A stretch of 61,491 nt of DNA from Echinococcus granulosus (Eukaryota > Platyhelminthes > Cestoda > Cyclophyllidea > Taeniidae): positions 39,663-101,153 of the forward strand of contig NW_020170531.1 of assembly GCF_000524195.1 (NCBI RefSeq), read 5' to 3'. Positions 1 to 12,940 of the stretch are shown here, piece after piece. Each line of letters opens with the position of its first letter. The first letter of the stretch is position 1. Made by a program: the position numbers and the translations under genes. The notes under the pieces are model-generated. The model saw only the letters and a program-made list of their open reading frames with translations, did not search any database and was not told where the DNA came from.

Positions 1-982
1 ATCTTTCTCTTTCTTGCTGATATAATTGTCAATGGATGGTTTCACCACTTACATTAAAACTTTATGAACACTTGTTCAGCTGCCGCAAGTCCCACCTTCT
101 CCATGTGCTTTGCAACATCTTTTGTCAGTAGTTCCTCCAACTTTGGAAGTGCGTTTATATTCGCAGATCGTGTTTTTGCTCAACTCCCATTTTATGCTAT
201 GATTGATCAAAGTAGCAGGAAGATTGTGCAAAACAAAAACGGAGTACAAATAGACCGACACACATCTACGCCTCATGATGTATAAACACTTGCATTTGAC
301 AAGTCTTTACAAGTTATAAAGTACAGATTAGTGCTCTGAAGACCTCTGAAGTTTTTTTGTTACCGTGGCTCCAATGGCCTTTCTCTTGTACGCTCCTAAG
401 GTTCCCATCGTAGTTACCAGTTAGAACTCGCTACGAGTGGATATGTTTAAGCAAGTGGAAAAATTGACTATATATTCCACTTTGCTACTTGTCAATTTAG
501 ACTCCGAGTTACCCTCTTAGAATGTTATCAGGCATCCGTGTTTAATAGTAGCTTTGTAACAGAAAACTGGAAGGCATCGTGTAACGATGTAACACTACCT
601 AGAAGAAGCCTCCAGCTTTTAATGTGCTTGATAAACCTGTTTGTGTGTGTGTGAAGATTTTACTACTTCCATTTTCGCGGGTCTGGGTGGAGCCATGCTG
701 AAATGCACCGGATAGAGGGGGGCGAGGAGGGAGGACGATAGATGCAGTAGGGAGGGTACCTGTCACCGTCTGGCCAGGTGTTTGGTTGGTGCGCGTGCTG
801 ATGTGTTCGTGCGAATGTTAAATATAAATCTAGCTAAGCTCCTCTTCCCTGGGGTAGTAGTAGGTTCCTCCTTCCGTTCGCGTGTATACATTCGTGAATG
901 TATGTGTATTTGGGGCTAGTACGAGGGTGGAGGCGAACTGGGGGCGGTAGTAACGACCTTAATAGCGCCTGTTTCAACAAGC

Positions 983-1003
983 GTGTGTGTGTGTGTGTGT
1001 GTG
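983..1003. repeat. (GT)n microsatellite
   Basis: About ten uninterrupted GT dinucleotides on the plus strand. It lies in a GC-richer patch with no firm gene. Confidence 0.9.
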
Positions 1004-4000
1004 CCTCTGTGTGCCCGCATCTCAGGGCCGTATGTGACTCGTGATGTGTTTGGTTTATTTTACGCGAGGTACAAATGGCTTTGTAGCCAACTTCTATTGC
1101 TACCACTGCTCTGTTACCATGGTGGGGCTGATTACTTCCATGGTTGATCTTCTTTTGCTATGTTTTTTTTTCTTTTTTACCGTTTCCTGTTAAAGGTCTA
1201 AACAGTCAAGTTTAGTGGGGTTGGACCCTTGCCTGTCCTACTTGTCTGTTTCTATGCTGCGGAAGCCAACTGCTCGTCAAATTTTGCCTCGTTCCAACTT
1301 GATCACATTTGAAATGCAGTAAACGGTTCGGAAATGGAAGTGAAATAGAAATACGTACGGCTGCTAATGATAAAGTGTTGTCTAAAATTGGAATTTTGGT
1401 AAAGTTTGTGCCCGATTGGGAAAGAATGATTGAATATAGATTGTAATGCTGATTGTAAGCTTTATTTGCGTTGTAGTGCAACAATCGCACGACATTGTTT
1501 GGTTTTCCTTTGTCGTTCCATAATTGAAGCCTTCATGATCATTTTACTAGAATTATGCGTAGTTTTACAAATAAAAGTCTTTAAACTTACGATATTCAAT
1601 GGTGATTGGAAATCAGTTTCAAATCAGAGAATTCGCTGATACTGTCCCCTTTAAGCAAATGCATCCCCTGTCGATCTTTTTTCACTTTGAAAAATGACTC
1701 CTCATGTGGTGACGCAGTTAAATCTGAAACAGTTGGCACTTTTACCCCATTGAAAAGTCTCTACACAATTCGCTCTCGTAGTCATGGTAATGAACTTAGG
1801 TTTTGCCTCCAGCGTTTGTCTTGATGGTGAGCTAATGGTTAGAAGCAACTGTTGAAAGGCCTGTACTATTGCATCTCTACTAGTTGCGCGTACCAATCAA
1901 CTACCACGCCTCTAAACCTAAGATTGTCACGAATTGTACCACAGGATAAATCAAAATTTTCCTCACACTGAGTACACATGCTGGTAGATACAAATTAGCC
2001 TTCTTCACACCCTTTTTCTGTAAAACACAGGGGATAACGGAACGGGGTCCCTTCCCTATTGACATAATTGGCGTTCACGTGCAACTATTGCCGTCGCAGA
2101 ATGGCACTTTGTACTAGACTGCAAGGGTTCCCGTTCCACCAGGCATGTTCAGTAGCATGGCAACTCAGACTCGATCAATTACTACTCTCGCACGCAATCG
2201 TGAGGATTGAAACTTTCTCATTTGTAATTCTTCGCTCTCTCAAATCCTAAACAAGCGATTTGATGGTTACTTGTCGACTCATCTTTTCTTTCTTCGTATG
2301 TTGGTGGTTCAGTGCCTTCAACTGTTTGAGCATTCATTTTTACCGCATTTCTTGATCAATGAATCTACACTTAATGGTAAAATACCAACATTTCACTGAA
2401 ACCAGGCTAATTTCATTACGTCAAGTCACCAAAACTTAAATGACACCGACGTCACGGAAATACGTCTCAGGCAATGGCACATCACTGCTTTTACTTTTAT
2501 AATTTCCAATTATGCTATTAGTGTGGAAATCCCCTAGACACCCTTCTTTGGCTCAAGCCGACTGCTTCCATGTATTGCTTCCATGTATAGCTTCCATCTA
2601 AATGACGTAGCAGCTATTCATGCCTTTTATTTATTGCGATGTTCAAATGACCTTTGTTGCGCGCCGGTGATCTAATATACGTAACCAACTTACCACTCAT
2701 TCTCCGTTACTGAAATCTACACTGATACCAGGCTTTGATCTATATGTGGCAATGTCCGTCGATGTTTTGAGAGCGTGAATAAGGACGCAGTGTCATTGGA
2801 GTGTACTTCCCCGTCAAAGGCAGTCTTGAATGACTCCGTTAGCGCGTAGTCTAGGCCCCAACTCTGTTCGCGATGTGAGGTTAGGAGGGATCCTTACAGC
2901 CACCTATTCAGTTTACCAGCTGGGCCAGCCGGCCAAAGTGGCGGTTTATCTCGTTCCCACCCCATTGCACGCCCCTCAAGTGGGGGAGGCGCCGTTCATT
3001 TGGCCCATTGACGATCATTCATCACACAACGGGCGAAGAACGTGACATATGCAGGCTTTTCGACTTCTCCGATCGAACTATTACCTTGAGATAGTGGTGA
3101 GTAAACACACAGTTACCACTCATTTCCAGCCTTCCAAGGCTCATCCCCTAACCTTTTGGTGAAAAGCCGTGATTTTGTTCTGCAGGACCTATGGTGGAAA
3201 GTTACCTTGTTATAAATAGTATCAAACTAAGCTGAATTGACGTCTTACTTTTGTACCACTGACTTACATTTACTCATACTTCAAATGGCTTTCACTGTGT
3301 TGAAATGATCCTCCGTTTCACCTTAAAATTGAATCAACCCAGTCACCTGAAATCTGATTGTTTTGGTGGTCAGAGTCCGGTTTTTTGCGCCGAGTTGATG
3401 TTTTACTGGGACACAGTTCATCTTCCATGCCGGTAGATTGTTCTACTGTCATCAAATATCATCTTACCCATTTTCATCCTTTTTATAGCAATGTTTCCTT
3501 TGTAGAAAACTAAATTTAATCCATGTTCTATAATCAGGTTCATTTATTTGTCTCATCTCACTCATATTATTTACGACCTTGAGGTTAAACAGTTATTCGG
3601 TTTTATTCTCTCAAACAATTCTCTTAAACTACGCCATTGTGTCCCATAACAGACGAAACAATCGCTCCTGAAGTTTGTTGCTCAAAGCCTTCATCCTGCC
3701 GTGAATCGTGTCACACACAGAACTGAAATTCCATGTCTTCAATCAGAATCAAAGAAGGAGTTGACTGACATTCGGCTCAAAAGTTGCCTCACTTCTAATG
3801 GCATTCAATTTGGAGTTTTTCTGAGGTTTAGAAACAGTGCTATTTTTTGTCCTGCTGAAGTGTGGCTCATATTCCATGCGGATGATTAGACGAATGGTGC
3901 GTTTCCAGTTTTTCTCATTGTATTTATTCTAATGTGAAATTTAATTTAAGATATCCAAATGTACTTTAATTTTTTGAATAGGTGTCCCAATAGCCTTTCG

Positions 4001-4219
4001 AATAGTTAATTTTTGAAGCTAACAAAGTGCATGATTTTGGATTGGTCCAAACTTCCACTTGTTGGATTTCATGACGTATCTCCTGATACAAAACTTCAAA
4101 TGAATTGACTTTGTAAGGTGTTAAGCTATGGCAAATATGACAAGCCTTTTAACCACTGAGGTGAAGCCGAACTCTTTGATGATGGTGACGACGGTGATGC
4201 GTAAACCCTCTCCCCCCCA

Positions 4220-4241
4220 GTCGTCGTCGTCGTCGTCATCG
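4220..4241. repeat. (CGT)n trinucleotide repeat
   Basis: Five to six CGT units followed by CATCGT, just after a C-rich run. It makes the overlapping frames on both strands (poly-Ser or poly-Thr) look coding, so those frames are not called. Confidence 0.85.
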
Positions 4242-4648
4242 TCCGTGCCAAACACACGTAAACGCGGCCCCTTACCTCGTGTGTTGCGCTCCCGTCACAC
4301 AGGGATGCGGCGTCAGGCAAGAACCACGTCTGTATTTTCGGGACACCTAGGCCAGTTGTATTTTCGACACACAAAAAGTGTACCTAGATGGTCTTTTTTT
4401 GTTTGCCCTTTCCTTCACCTCGGTTCCAACGTGTATGGTGTAGTTTCACCCTGAAGTTTGCACTCTCCACCTCGTCCATGCCATGTACTGAGGGAAAAAT
4501 CGATAAGATTTAAATAATTTAAAAGTTTCCATGGTGCGAAAGGGTTAAGTCTTCCTTTGTGGAAGTATCCTCTGGTCTTTAGTTTAGTCTCGGTAACACC
4601 TCCGGGTAGGTACTTCTTATTGCCTTCCCTGTGATTGACGTTTTATAG

Positions 4649-6605
4649 AGCTTGGTGATGCTTGTTAAATCGCTTGTGGTTGAATTGCCAAATATAGCCT
4701 GCTTTATTGGGTCTGGAAGTAGTTAGTCAATGTTTGATTTTAGTCCAGTAATTTGACGTAAGAATTTGTCTGCTGGTCTGGATTTCAGCTTGAACATTGT
4801 GCAGTGTAGACTTCAGGAAGGCTTGAAGAAGGCATTGTTGCATTTCGCAAAGTTTGTCGAGTTGGGGATTACCTCCTACTCCACCGATCCGCTGCAGTGA
4901 CATTGGTACACTGAATACGAGCTACTTGAATGTTTTTTTTTGGCATCTGAATTTACTGTGTCAATCAAAAAGTACCCATCTTTAATTCATCGCGGACAAG
5001 CGAAGAAAGTTGGTAATTCCACCATGACTGCCGTCATGGATGGGACAAATGTAGGTTGGCGATTTTGTATCATCAGCGTTAGTTACGTGGAAGGGGAAAT
5101 TGTACCTTCAGCTACCAATATTAATGCAGGGTAGAAATTTGCTTGATCCATTTTCGAGACATTTTAATCTCTTATAGCGTTTGAAATACTATCCATCTGT
5201 CACTACGTGGGAACGCAAAGAAAGTGGTCTCTTTGCTATGGTGCTTAATCCCCAAAATGGGACTTCATTCATATACATTGCATAGAAACAGCAGTTTCTT
5301 CCTTTGCGGAATTGGTGCGATCAAAACAACTAACACGAATCCATTCAAGTGTTATCTTCTCCTTTAGAGTTCCAGCAACTAGTCGTTCCTTCAACAACAT
5401 TGAGCTCCAGTGGTGCGGACATCTATAACACCTAACTTAACTCGTGTTTTGCCATGATGTGAACACCCACCCAATGGTCTAAATTTTTAACTTTTAATTG
5501 TATTACCAAGCTATCTGGATCACTTACTTTATTTTAGACGCTACCCATCTGTGAGTTATTGGGGAATAAATGCAGTTGTAATATTAAGGCGACACAGAGC
5601 TCGAGGTCTCGAAGGTAGGGCTCCACTCGAGTGAATGGGAACTACCTCCTTATGCAAGAAAGCATAAATCCATGAAGTTGTTCAGGACCTGATAGTAAAC
5701 ACAGCGTTACTGAGATCTGACTCCCGTCTTTCAGTGTCTGGTGTTTAAGCCCACACTGATTTATCTACTCACGTTTGTCGTCCGTCACCAATCACTAACA
5801 TCTTTCCTGAAGCGTTTCAGTCGCTAGGATGACTGATGGCTACGGTGAGCGGAGTCATTACATTATTGGTATGTGGTTCCTTTCTACACTCTAATTTCAC
5901 TTGACGTCACGTATCTGTGCCCAATGATCCTTCTACACTTAGTATTTTGGCAAAACTCGTGGCTTTCGGACGCTAGATTAAGTCAGCTCAATCAGAGCTG
6001 TAGATGTCTACCTTTGTACAAATCTTGAGTGAGATTTCAGCTTTTCAGATTCGTGCTAAATTTCTCTCCATTTTGGAACCGGAGACGGATATGTATGTAA
6101 CTGGTAGTATCCAACCGTACCATGTGACTGCTGTCTGGAAAGTTGGCTAGCCTTGTGGCTTGTCGCAAGAGTTGGCCCGCTGGTGTTGTAACTACATCAA
6201 AATTTTGTTGGCTGGGTATGATGGGCAGAAGCGGTTTCATCTACTCATATGCCCAGTATGGAGATGAAGTTGCAGATTGAGTGAATCGAAAACCTTGGAG
6301 GCAGCATACTGATGTGGCAAAATCACATCGTCTCGAATGAAATGGTAATTCTACAATGGAATCGTAGAAGTGGAAGAACAGTAATTGAACCGGTTGCAGG
6401 AGGGCTGAAAGGGAGTTTTGCGTCTATCTATGCTGAGATTCACGATGCCTGTAAGCTTCGTCAAATGTCGTCCGGATGGATGTCTAAGCAGGTGATAATT
6501 CTCTCTATCCGCAAGTTATTAAAGATGAAATTTCAATTCGTCAGTAGAGTATGTGTCTGTACTGTCTACCATCCATCCTCGAGACTTACGAGGAAAGTGG
6601 AATAA
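4649..6605 (+). CDS. Candidate multi-exon gene with Tyr-Pro-Ser repeat exons (family unknown)
   Basis: Proposed plus-strand exons with compatible phases: 4649-4718, 4817-4896, 4973-5050, 5178-5206 (3' end uncertain), 5538-5614, 5821-5844 and 6041 onward. Three consecutive exons each begin, within a few residues of the splice site, with a Tyr-Pro-Ser motif (YPSL, YYPSV, RYPSV), which suggests exon duplication. The 24-bp exon 5821-5844 has a strong acceptor (TTTCAG) and a GTGAGC donor. The 3' end is ambiguous. One path reads on to 6141, crosses a 28-bp intron and stops at 6280. The other uses the GTATGT donor near 6084 and joins an open frame that stops at 6605. No domain is recognised and the start lies upstream. 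Individual short exons could be chance; the repeated motif and the phase agreement are the main support. Confidence 0.4.
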
Positions 6606-8293
6606 CTGCGAGCTGTCAATGTTGTTTCATGGAAGAAATCCATCAAGCCGAACGTTGTTAAATCCTCATCCAACTGAGATGAGAATTAACGAAATATTAT
6701 ATTACAAATTGGGATAATGTTCAGTGTCTGCGTTGAAGGTGACTACAATTTCCTCTTGCCCCAATTGGTGCCACTGGGGGCATTGTTGTGTAAGCGAACG
6801 TGTAACTAGTTAACTCCCTCTGTCCCCACGCCTACTCGTCGGTGCTATGTCTGTTTTGTTACACAAAATTGTTAATGTAGCTGAGGCTTTTGAGAGACGC
6901 ATGTATGTATGGCCTCCTTTGCCAAATGGGCTCTCAAAATTCCTCTATCCGTGAACCAGTTCACTGCGCTGACGTCACACACATGCGAGCACGAACACAC
7001 AAGCGAATGGGTGAACAGACTCACCTAGCACCCGGATCGAATGCACTCGCTTGTATTTTGTGCCACCTCATGACGTTTTAATGCCTTAGGCACCTGCCAG
7101 ATTTGCATTAATTTAGGTGAATTGGAATTACCAAGTTGGGCTTCCTTTTCGAGCACTTCTGTATTCTGACTTTGTATTGGTTCATAGTTGCTTATGTGTG
7201 ATTGTGTGTGCTTGTATCTATCCATCTAAAATCGCCATTTTCTGGTCGAAGATCTAAAACGTCTCGAAATATCATTCAACGACAACACCATTGTCATGAA
7301 TGCTTTTGTGTCATCGATCTTCATGCTGGCATCTGTATCCCCGATATTCCACTTCCTCTGGTAATTTTTTTTTGTAAATATTGCTTTTTATCAATAGGAA
7401 TGGTTAATAACAATCGAGAATTCACTTTAAGTTATTGTCTCATCTCAAATGCTTAGATGATAGATCTACATGTTGCGTTTTACTCAAATGTACCTCGCTT
7501 GTCACCTCATTGTATAGGTAGCATCATTACCGGAATTGAGACTGAGTGGCGGCTGACTGAAATAACCCGTATGTTGACATTCAACTCAAACAGGCATTTC
7601 TCTTTTACGGGGCTTCAACCTGCATACAGGCAATACCTCCTCTCCCTCTTGCAGTCCTCATTTCCTTACCTAGTTAAGTTCGCAGGATCGTCCGCATGAA
7701 TCCATTGTGACAACTTTGAAACAGGAGCCGTTTTCGCGTGCCAGCCGGCAGGCAAACAGACTCACACATTCTTCATTCAACTCTGACTCATTCCCCCATC
7801 TGCCTGCTTGTCCGTTCGTCCAGATAAGGTGTGTTTTGCATACCTCCATATCTCTCACTGTTTCCGAATCCGCTTATGATCTAGTAATCTCATACGTGGA
7901 GCTTATCCTGGTGACTAATTCTACTACCACGCCAAAGCTGACGGTGCCAGTGTTGCCCCCGTTTCCCCCATGATAACCATCTGTTCGGAAGGAGGGAGGG
8001 GGGGTGCTTCCTTACACCTCTGTCCCATTCGTTCACAGGCCTATCCCTCTGTGGTTGCGTTCGAGTGCGCACAGTATCGAACACCAATTTCGTCGACCTC
8101 ACAGAGGTCAAAGAGATGGTCCTTTCGGGGTAATATGTGAGGTTCATTAACCTAATGGTGCTGAGTAATCCTTAAGGCGTTTTATTTGAGAAATTGTCGT
8201 GCGTCTATACATTAAATTTTCGCCTCTACCTTTATAGCAGATTGACTAAGCCAGTATTTCTCTTTGTAACCGGAAATACGTGGTGTTTTGCAG
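6606..8293. other. Region without a firm gene
   Basis: Several overlapping short frames on both strands (for example 7457-7699 plus, 7670-7858 minus and 7707-7973 plus) all look weakly coding, which shows that composition alone is not informative here. No chain of exons with good splice sites was found. Confidence 0.45.
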
Positions 8294-8821
8294 TGTCTGA
8301 AGGAAGTGTGCGAGAAGTTCGAGGGACTGATGGGTTGAGTGGCACAAGTAAGTCTCATGCTTCTAAAATGGAGGTCGAATCACGGGGATTAAAAGCCTTG
8401 AATGACTGCAGTTGTCATAAGAATGTTTCATTCTGTCCATAACTTCTTCACCGTATCGTTTCCATCTGTCTAGGGTGGGTGGATTGACATCAGTACATAA
8501 TCTCTGATTGCATTAATTTAACGCCCTTTTATTAGCCAGTGGTAACCTATGTTACCACTTTAATTGGAGTATTTCGCGGTAAATGTCTCTATTACCTTTT
8601 CAACAAATAGATACGCTTTTCCGATGGTTTTCTTACTTTCAGCTTTAGTTTTTCTCTCAACAGATGCATTCTACTGTAAACATATTTGCTCGCCTACATA
8701 CAATAGCCACACTTGTTTTGTTCAGGTCCCACTCCGAGGTTTTAAATGTTTTGGTCTTATCACCAGATCCATGTTCTGTCCGATATTTGAGCTATTGGGT
8801 AGTCAGAATATTAGGCATTGA
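8294..8821 (+). CDS. Candidate exon pair, Cys-rich (part of an unresolved gene)
   Basis: Exon 8294-8347 has a TTTTGCAG acceptor and a GTAAGT donor and reads 17 codons with one nucleotide carried over. Exon 8664-8725 has a pyrimidine-rich CTCTCAACAG acceptor, accepts that phase, and encodes a Cys-rich stretch containing CKHIC and, 10 residues on, another Cys. Without splicing, the frame stays open to a stop at 8819-8821 and adds GFKC. The Cys spacing and the Gly-Phe-x-Cys ending recall an EGF-like module, but one expected Cys is missing, so this is only a resemblance. It may belong to the same gene as the exons at 4.6-6.6 kb. Confidence 0.3.
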
Positions 8822-11800
8822 AACGGATATTTGCTCTGTCAGCCAGCTGGGTGAAAGGCCTTATTTGGCTAACTCATAATCTGTCAACATTATTAGTTTA
8901 CCATTTAAATGGTGAATTTTCATTCAAAAATGTAAGATTTCTTAGTCGTTTTTATTCATTAATTCATCGGCTTTCGAGAAATTGTACGCTGTGCCAATTT
9001 GTCGGGTTGTTGATTTTTAAATTGACAACTTTTTTAGTCTCAAAGGTGGAAATAAAGTCGTGGAATACCTCCATCAGTTGTGCAACTGCCTCCTAGGTGT
9101 TTTGGGTCACAGGTAATACCCAAATTCATTCATTCATCACAGTAAATCACTTGCCTGATCGTTTTAAAGTCGCTTTCATGCAATGAGATTCTCATTGTTT
9201 TTCTTTTTTTTTGAAAAGATGAATTCTAATTGAGGAATTAGGATTACTTTAAATCTGAGGGTCCATATTAATAATGATAAGGTAATATTACCCGTCGTAA
9301 TTCGTGATATGCAAGATTATGAAATCAGCTGAAAAGAACATTCTAATTGTTAATGCAAAGCATCCCAAAGCAAACGTTTGATTTCTACCTACAATACTTT
9401 TACGTCAAGGTGAGATCTTGATGGTGTGGGTGAAATTTATGCGATAAGCCTCATTGTGTCCTTTTTCATTAGATCATTTCCCAAAAGAGCTGGTTTTTTC
9501 ATGCCACAAAGATGAACAATTGCGGCACCTCTCGAGCTCTGAGGGAGCCATGGTTACCAGCGGATTGAATTCTTATAAGGCGCGTTATCAAAACTCCAAT
9601 TCGACTGGCTAGCTCCCATATACAAGATTCATCTCGTGTCAGTGACATCACTTCTCTGGTTTATTTTGTTGGACTGGTGAGAGGGGAAGGTTTTCCAAAT
9701 TGCAGTCCAGTCATGGCTTCCTTTTGGCGATTTAGAATCCATTACATCCTTGATTCGTTTATTAAATCAACAGAAAATCACTTGAAAACCATTCAGAATA
9801 ACTTGTTTTCACAACTGCTAACCTTTTATGCGATGTTTTGAGAACTCGTAGTGTAATTCTCATTGTTTTTAGCCCGTTTTGAACTGTCTGATTCTAGTCG
9901 AAAAAGTGGGATATTTCACGATCTGAAATCCATCTTAATACCTACAAGGGATAGGCAATAATTTATAACGTCACTAGGGGTAGGCAACATCATTTGAAGG
10001 TTTAGTTGAAAATATTTTTAAAAAACCAACTAATTTACAGTTAGATTTCCATGAGAGCTCTTTGGCTTCTATAAGTTTTCTTGCTTAGCCACTGAACGAG
10101 GGAGACCTTTCAAAGGCAGGGAAAAGCGTATTTTAGTGCGACGATGGACGAGGGTAGAACAGCTCTATGACCTGAATTCCCTGGGAGAGCATTCACGATG
10201 TCCTGATTCGGTCGGGAAGGAATCACCTGGCATTAATGACGCTGTTGCGCTGTGGGAGTAAATTATGTCCCGACATACAGTTCAACGCCTGCATCCGAAA
10301 TCTCAGTTTAGCTGTGCCCTCATAGGATTCGAACTGGCTCTAAATTGGGAACACGTTGCCCCTTGTCCGAGGGTTGGTGGGGGATTGTGGTACATCAGAC
10401 AGAACGAGTGTGGACGAAAACGACATGCAAATGTCCGCTTTTTACTCCACCTTGCACGACCTTAAGAGTGAATGTGTGGGAGAGTCGAGGTTTTGTGAGA
10501 TGATTCTGCTTTTTATTATATTTGTGCCTTCCTGTTGTGTCGATGTGTTGACAAATGGACATCTGGTTGCTATTCCTTCTTAGTTTGTTCTCTATCTGCA
10601 TGGAAAATAAGATCAGCATTTCTAAATACTCTTCTACTCGATTTGATTACTCTCCAGTTCCGATACTTGCCACAGAAAGGACCATCCATGTTGCCACACT
10701 TGAAAGGTCCCTAAAAACGTCGCTAGTTATTGGCACGTGTCAATTCAAAGGAAATTGTACCGAAAGTCTTTATCTTATTCGTGTAAAATCAAAATCGTGC
10801 ATAAATAGTATTGAAGTAGATGATTTGGTTTGGTATAAATGCTGGTTATCATTCATGTAACTCATGTTGAGAGTTTGAGGATGTTTTTTTTTTCGATGAC
10901 CTCAGCTCGGATTAAACCCATCTCCTACAATTTACTGCATTTGCGACCTATACTTTCGATCTTTGAACTCTGTTTGACCAACATTCTTGAGAAATGTTCG
11001 GACTAGGCTATTTAGATTAATTTGGAGCAAAATTTGTGAATTCTGACAAACTCTCCTAGTGACCTTTTTTAGTTGACACCTCTGTGCTCACATTTGGACT
11101 TCCACGCTATTATTTGCATTCCTACATTCTTTCTATGTACAAAGTAATTAATTACATGATGGCGGGGGTTGATTAAGCATGCAAATGACTTTTGTGGATT
11201 TTATGAAAGAATTTTCCAACCTAGAGCTTACTGTTCTAGGGATAAACTCTCAGTTCTGGTGGTCATGCTATGAGGAGTTGACCCATTTGTAATGTCAAAC
11301 CCCATGAGATGTATGTGTAGGCTTGAGCCATGTTGATCGATCATATAAATGTTATGCTTTGTGAGTCTCCCCTTCTACCGCATGACTAATTCGGTTGTCA
11401 ATGCACCGGTCCTGTGTCCCGTCTGATTACCAATTCTAATGAATGCGAACGCCGACTAACTCCAATGGCTCTGTGCCTGTATACCTAGGCTACCTCACCC
11501 CTCTTTATGTTGGACTTCTAGTTCGCAAACTTTTAGAAGCTCCTTTCTTTCCTCTCCTTCTAGGCCCAATGATTACCCTGCAATTCCAGGGTCCAACTGG
11601 TGAGGTGGGTCGTCTCTGCCAGGCGGTTGTGAGTGACCTTGTACGAAGGGAGTCGATTAAACCGACTACTTTGATCCATGTAACTCAGGACTCTCTTACA
11701 GCCTCGCGCCAAGCTGATATGCTCGCTCATTTCCCTGTTTTGCGGTCTTAAATTATGACTTCCTAAATCGACTCCATCCTAAGTCTTTCCCTTGACTTTA

Positions 11801-12680
11801 TGCTGCTTTTTTCTTCTTTTTTTATGCTTATTAATAGAATGAGCTGAAGAGTGTGTTTATCTAAATGGTTTTACGAGTGGAAACCCGGATTCCTAAAATC
11901 TCAATGAGGCCACATTAGTGAAGGGACGGAGAAATTAGGAGACATTCATGCAGTTATAGAAATTCACATTGATGGCATTTGTCGTCATGCCACATGAGCT
12001 GAGAGGCAACGGACTGTACATCTGGTTTGGAACTCCCCAAGCAATCAGATCTGCCCAGGTGGACAGTTAAAACTGGTTTAGACAGTTCGAACAGCTGGTC
12101 TTTGTGTCCCCTCAGCCAAATTGTGCATAATCGTTCTTTCATCTTGAAAGACAGAACACACTGAGTGTCTATGGCACCATGGGAGGTAAAGACGATCTGC
12201 TGTTTCGTTTCAAATGAGCAGAATGTGTTCTCCATGAAGGGAGATCGCATGTGCTTAAAATCAACGTCAGTTTTGAAGGATTGAACCACCGTTGACGTGA
12301 TTACTTCAGTTAGTTTTGCTAGATTGATTACTAAAATGCGAGAATTACTACTGCAGGCACCAAGCCTTTTGCTTGGTTTATGCAAAACGGAACTACGAAT
12401 AAATAAATCTACATTCCTCTGATTCGTTACTGGTCTAGACCTAATTTAAACCAAATTTTAAAATACATTTGTTTGTATTTGACACTTGGCGTATCGATTT
12501 ATTGCTTCCAAACTTAGTTTGTGATGTATGACGTGTAAGTGAGACCACATGTCAAAGTAAACACAAAGAATCGCATCCGCTAGCATCTATATCAACTATA
12601 ATGCAAATAGCCTTTGCCACCTATCTACATCCTTGCGAAGACGTATTGTCAACTTTTCGCTCTCATGCAAACAGCTTGAG
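8822..12680. other. Region without a firm gene
   Basis: Mostly AT-rich with no assembled gene. One short exon-like segment at 11564-11599 has excellent splice signals (see findings). A minus-strand frame of 143 codons (11954-12385) lies upstream of CDC25 but lacks an ATG at its start and matches nothing I recognise. Confidence 0.45.
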
Positions 12681-12853
12681 CCAATGCCAACGCTACACCG
12701 TTGACCAATTGGCTCTGTCTGCAATCTCATTGGTTCACATACCTCGTGCTTTCTGATTGAATACTGTTAAAGAATGCGCCTGTGGACTTTCTTGTGATTG
12801 GTTTTCACTCCGAAAATCAGCTGTGCTTTGAAATTCAACACAAACTATAAAAG
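12681..12853 (+). promoter_or_regulatory. CDC25 core promoter: CCAAT cluster, CHR-like site and TATA box
   Basis: CCAAT pentamers lie at 12681-12685 and 12705-12709 (the latter inside the palindrome CCAATTGG). Reverse CCAAT boxes (ATTGG) lie at 12729-12733 and 12797-12801. A TTTGAA, the core of a cell-cycle homology region element, lies at 12827-12832. TATAAAAG lies at 12846-12853. The first CDC25 codon is at 13026, about 170 bp downstream. Several CCAAT boxes followed by TTTGAA is the known layout of NF-Y and DREAM/MuvB regulated G2/M promoters. Whether it works that way here is inference. Confidence 0.6.
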
Positions 12854-12940
12854 AGGCGCGTTGTTCGGAGACGCCTGTTTTCAAGAGGTCGTACGCGTGG
12901 ATTAGTGGGGTCTACGGAAGATATAGGGAGCTGTTATGCA

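Larger units (their letters stand above)
1..4648. other. Region without a firm gene
   Basis: I could not assemble a supported gene here. There is a short GT repeat near 983-1003, GC-rich patches around 640-960 and 2830-3045, and a CGT repeat near 4220. Short open stretches exist on both strands, for example a minus-strand frame ending at about 64 and a plus-strand Met-led stretch ending at a GTGAGT donor near 3096. None chains convincingly to a second exon, so it is treated as intergenic or as unresolved small exons. Confidence 0.5.

Noticed and set aside
64..175. Minus-strand stretch with an amphipathic frame (LPKLEELLTKDVAKHMEKVG) ending in a stop
   Set aside because: It looks like a terminal exon, but no good acceptor precedes it and a possible first exon near 360-405 does not join in phase.
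10310..10350. tRNA-like GTTCGAATCC (B-box resemblance) on the minus strand
   Set aside because: The flanks do not form a T-arm stem, and no acceptor stem or A-box is present.
11954..12385. 143-codon minus-strand frame upstream of CDC25
   Set aside because: No ATG at its start, no recognisable domain and no flanking exon. A divergent gene sharing the CDC25 promoter is possible but unsupported.
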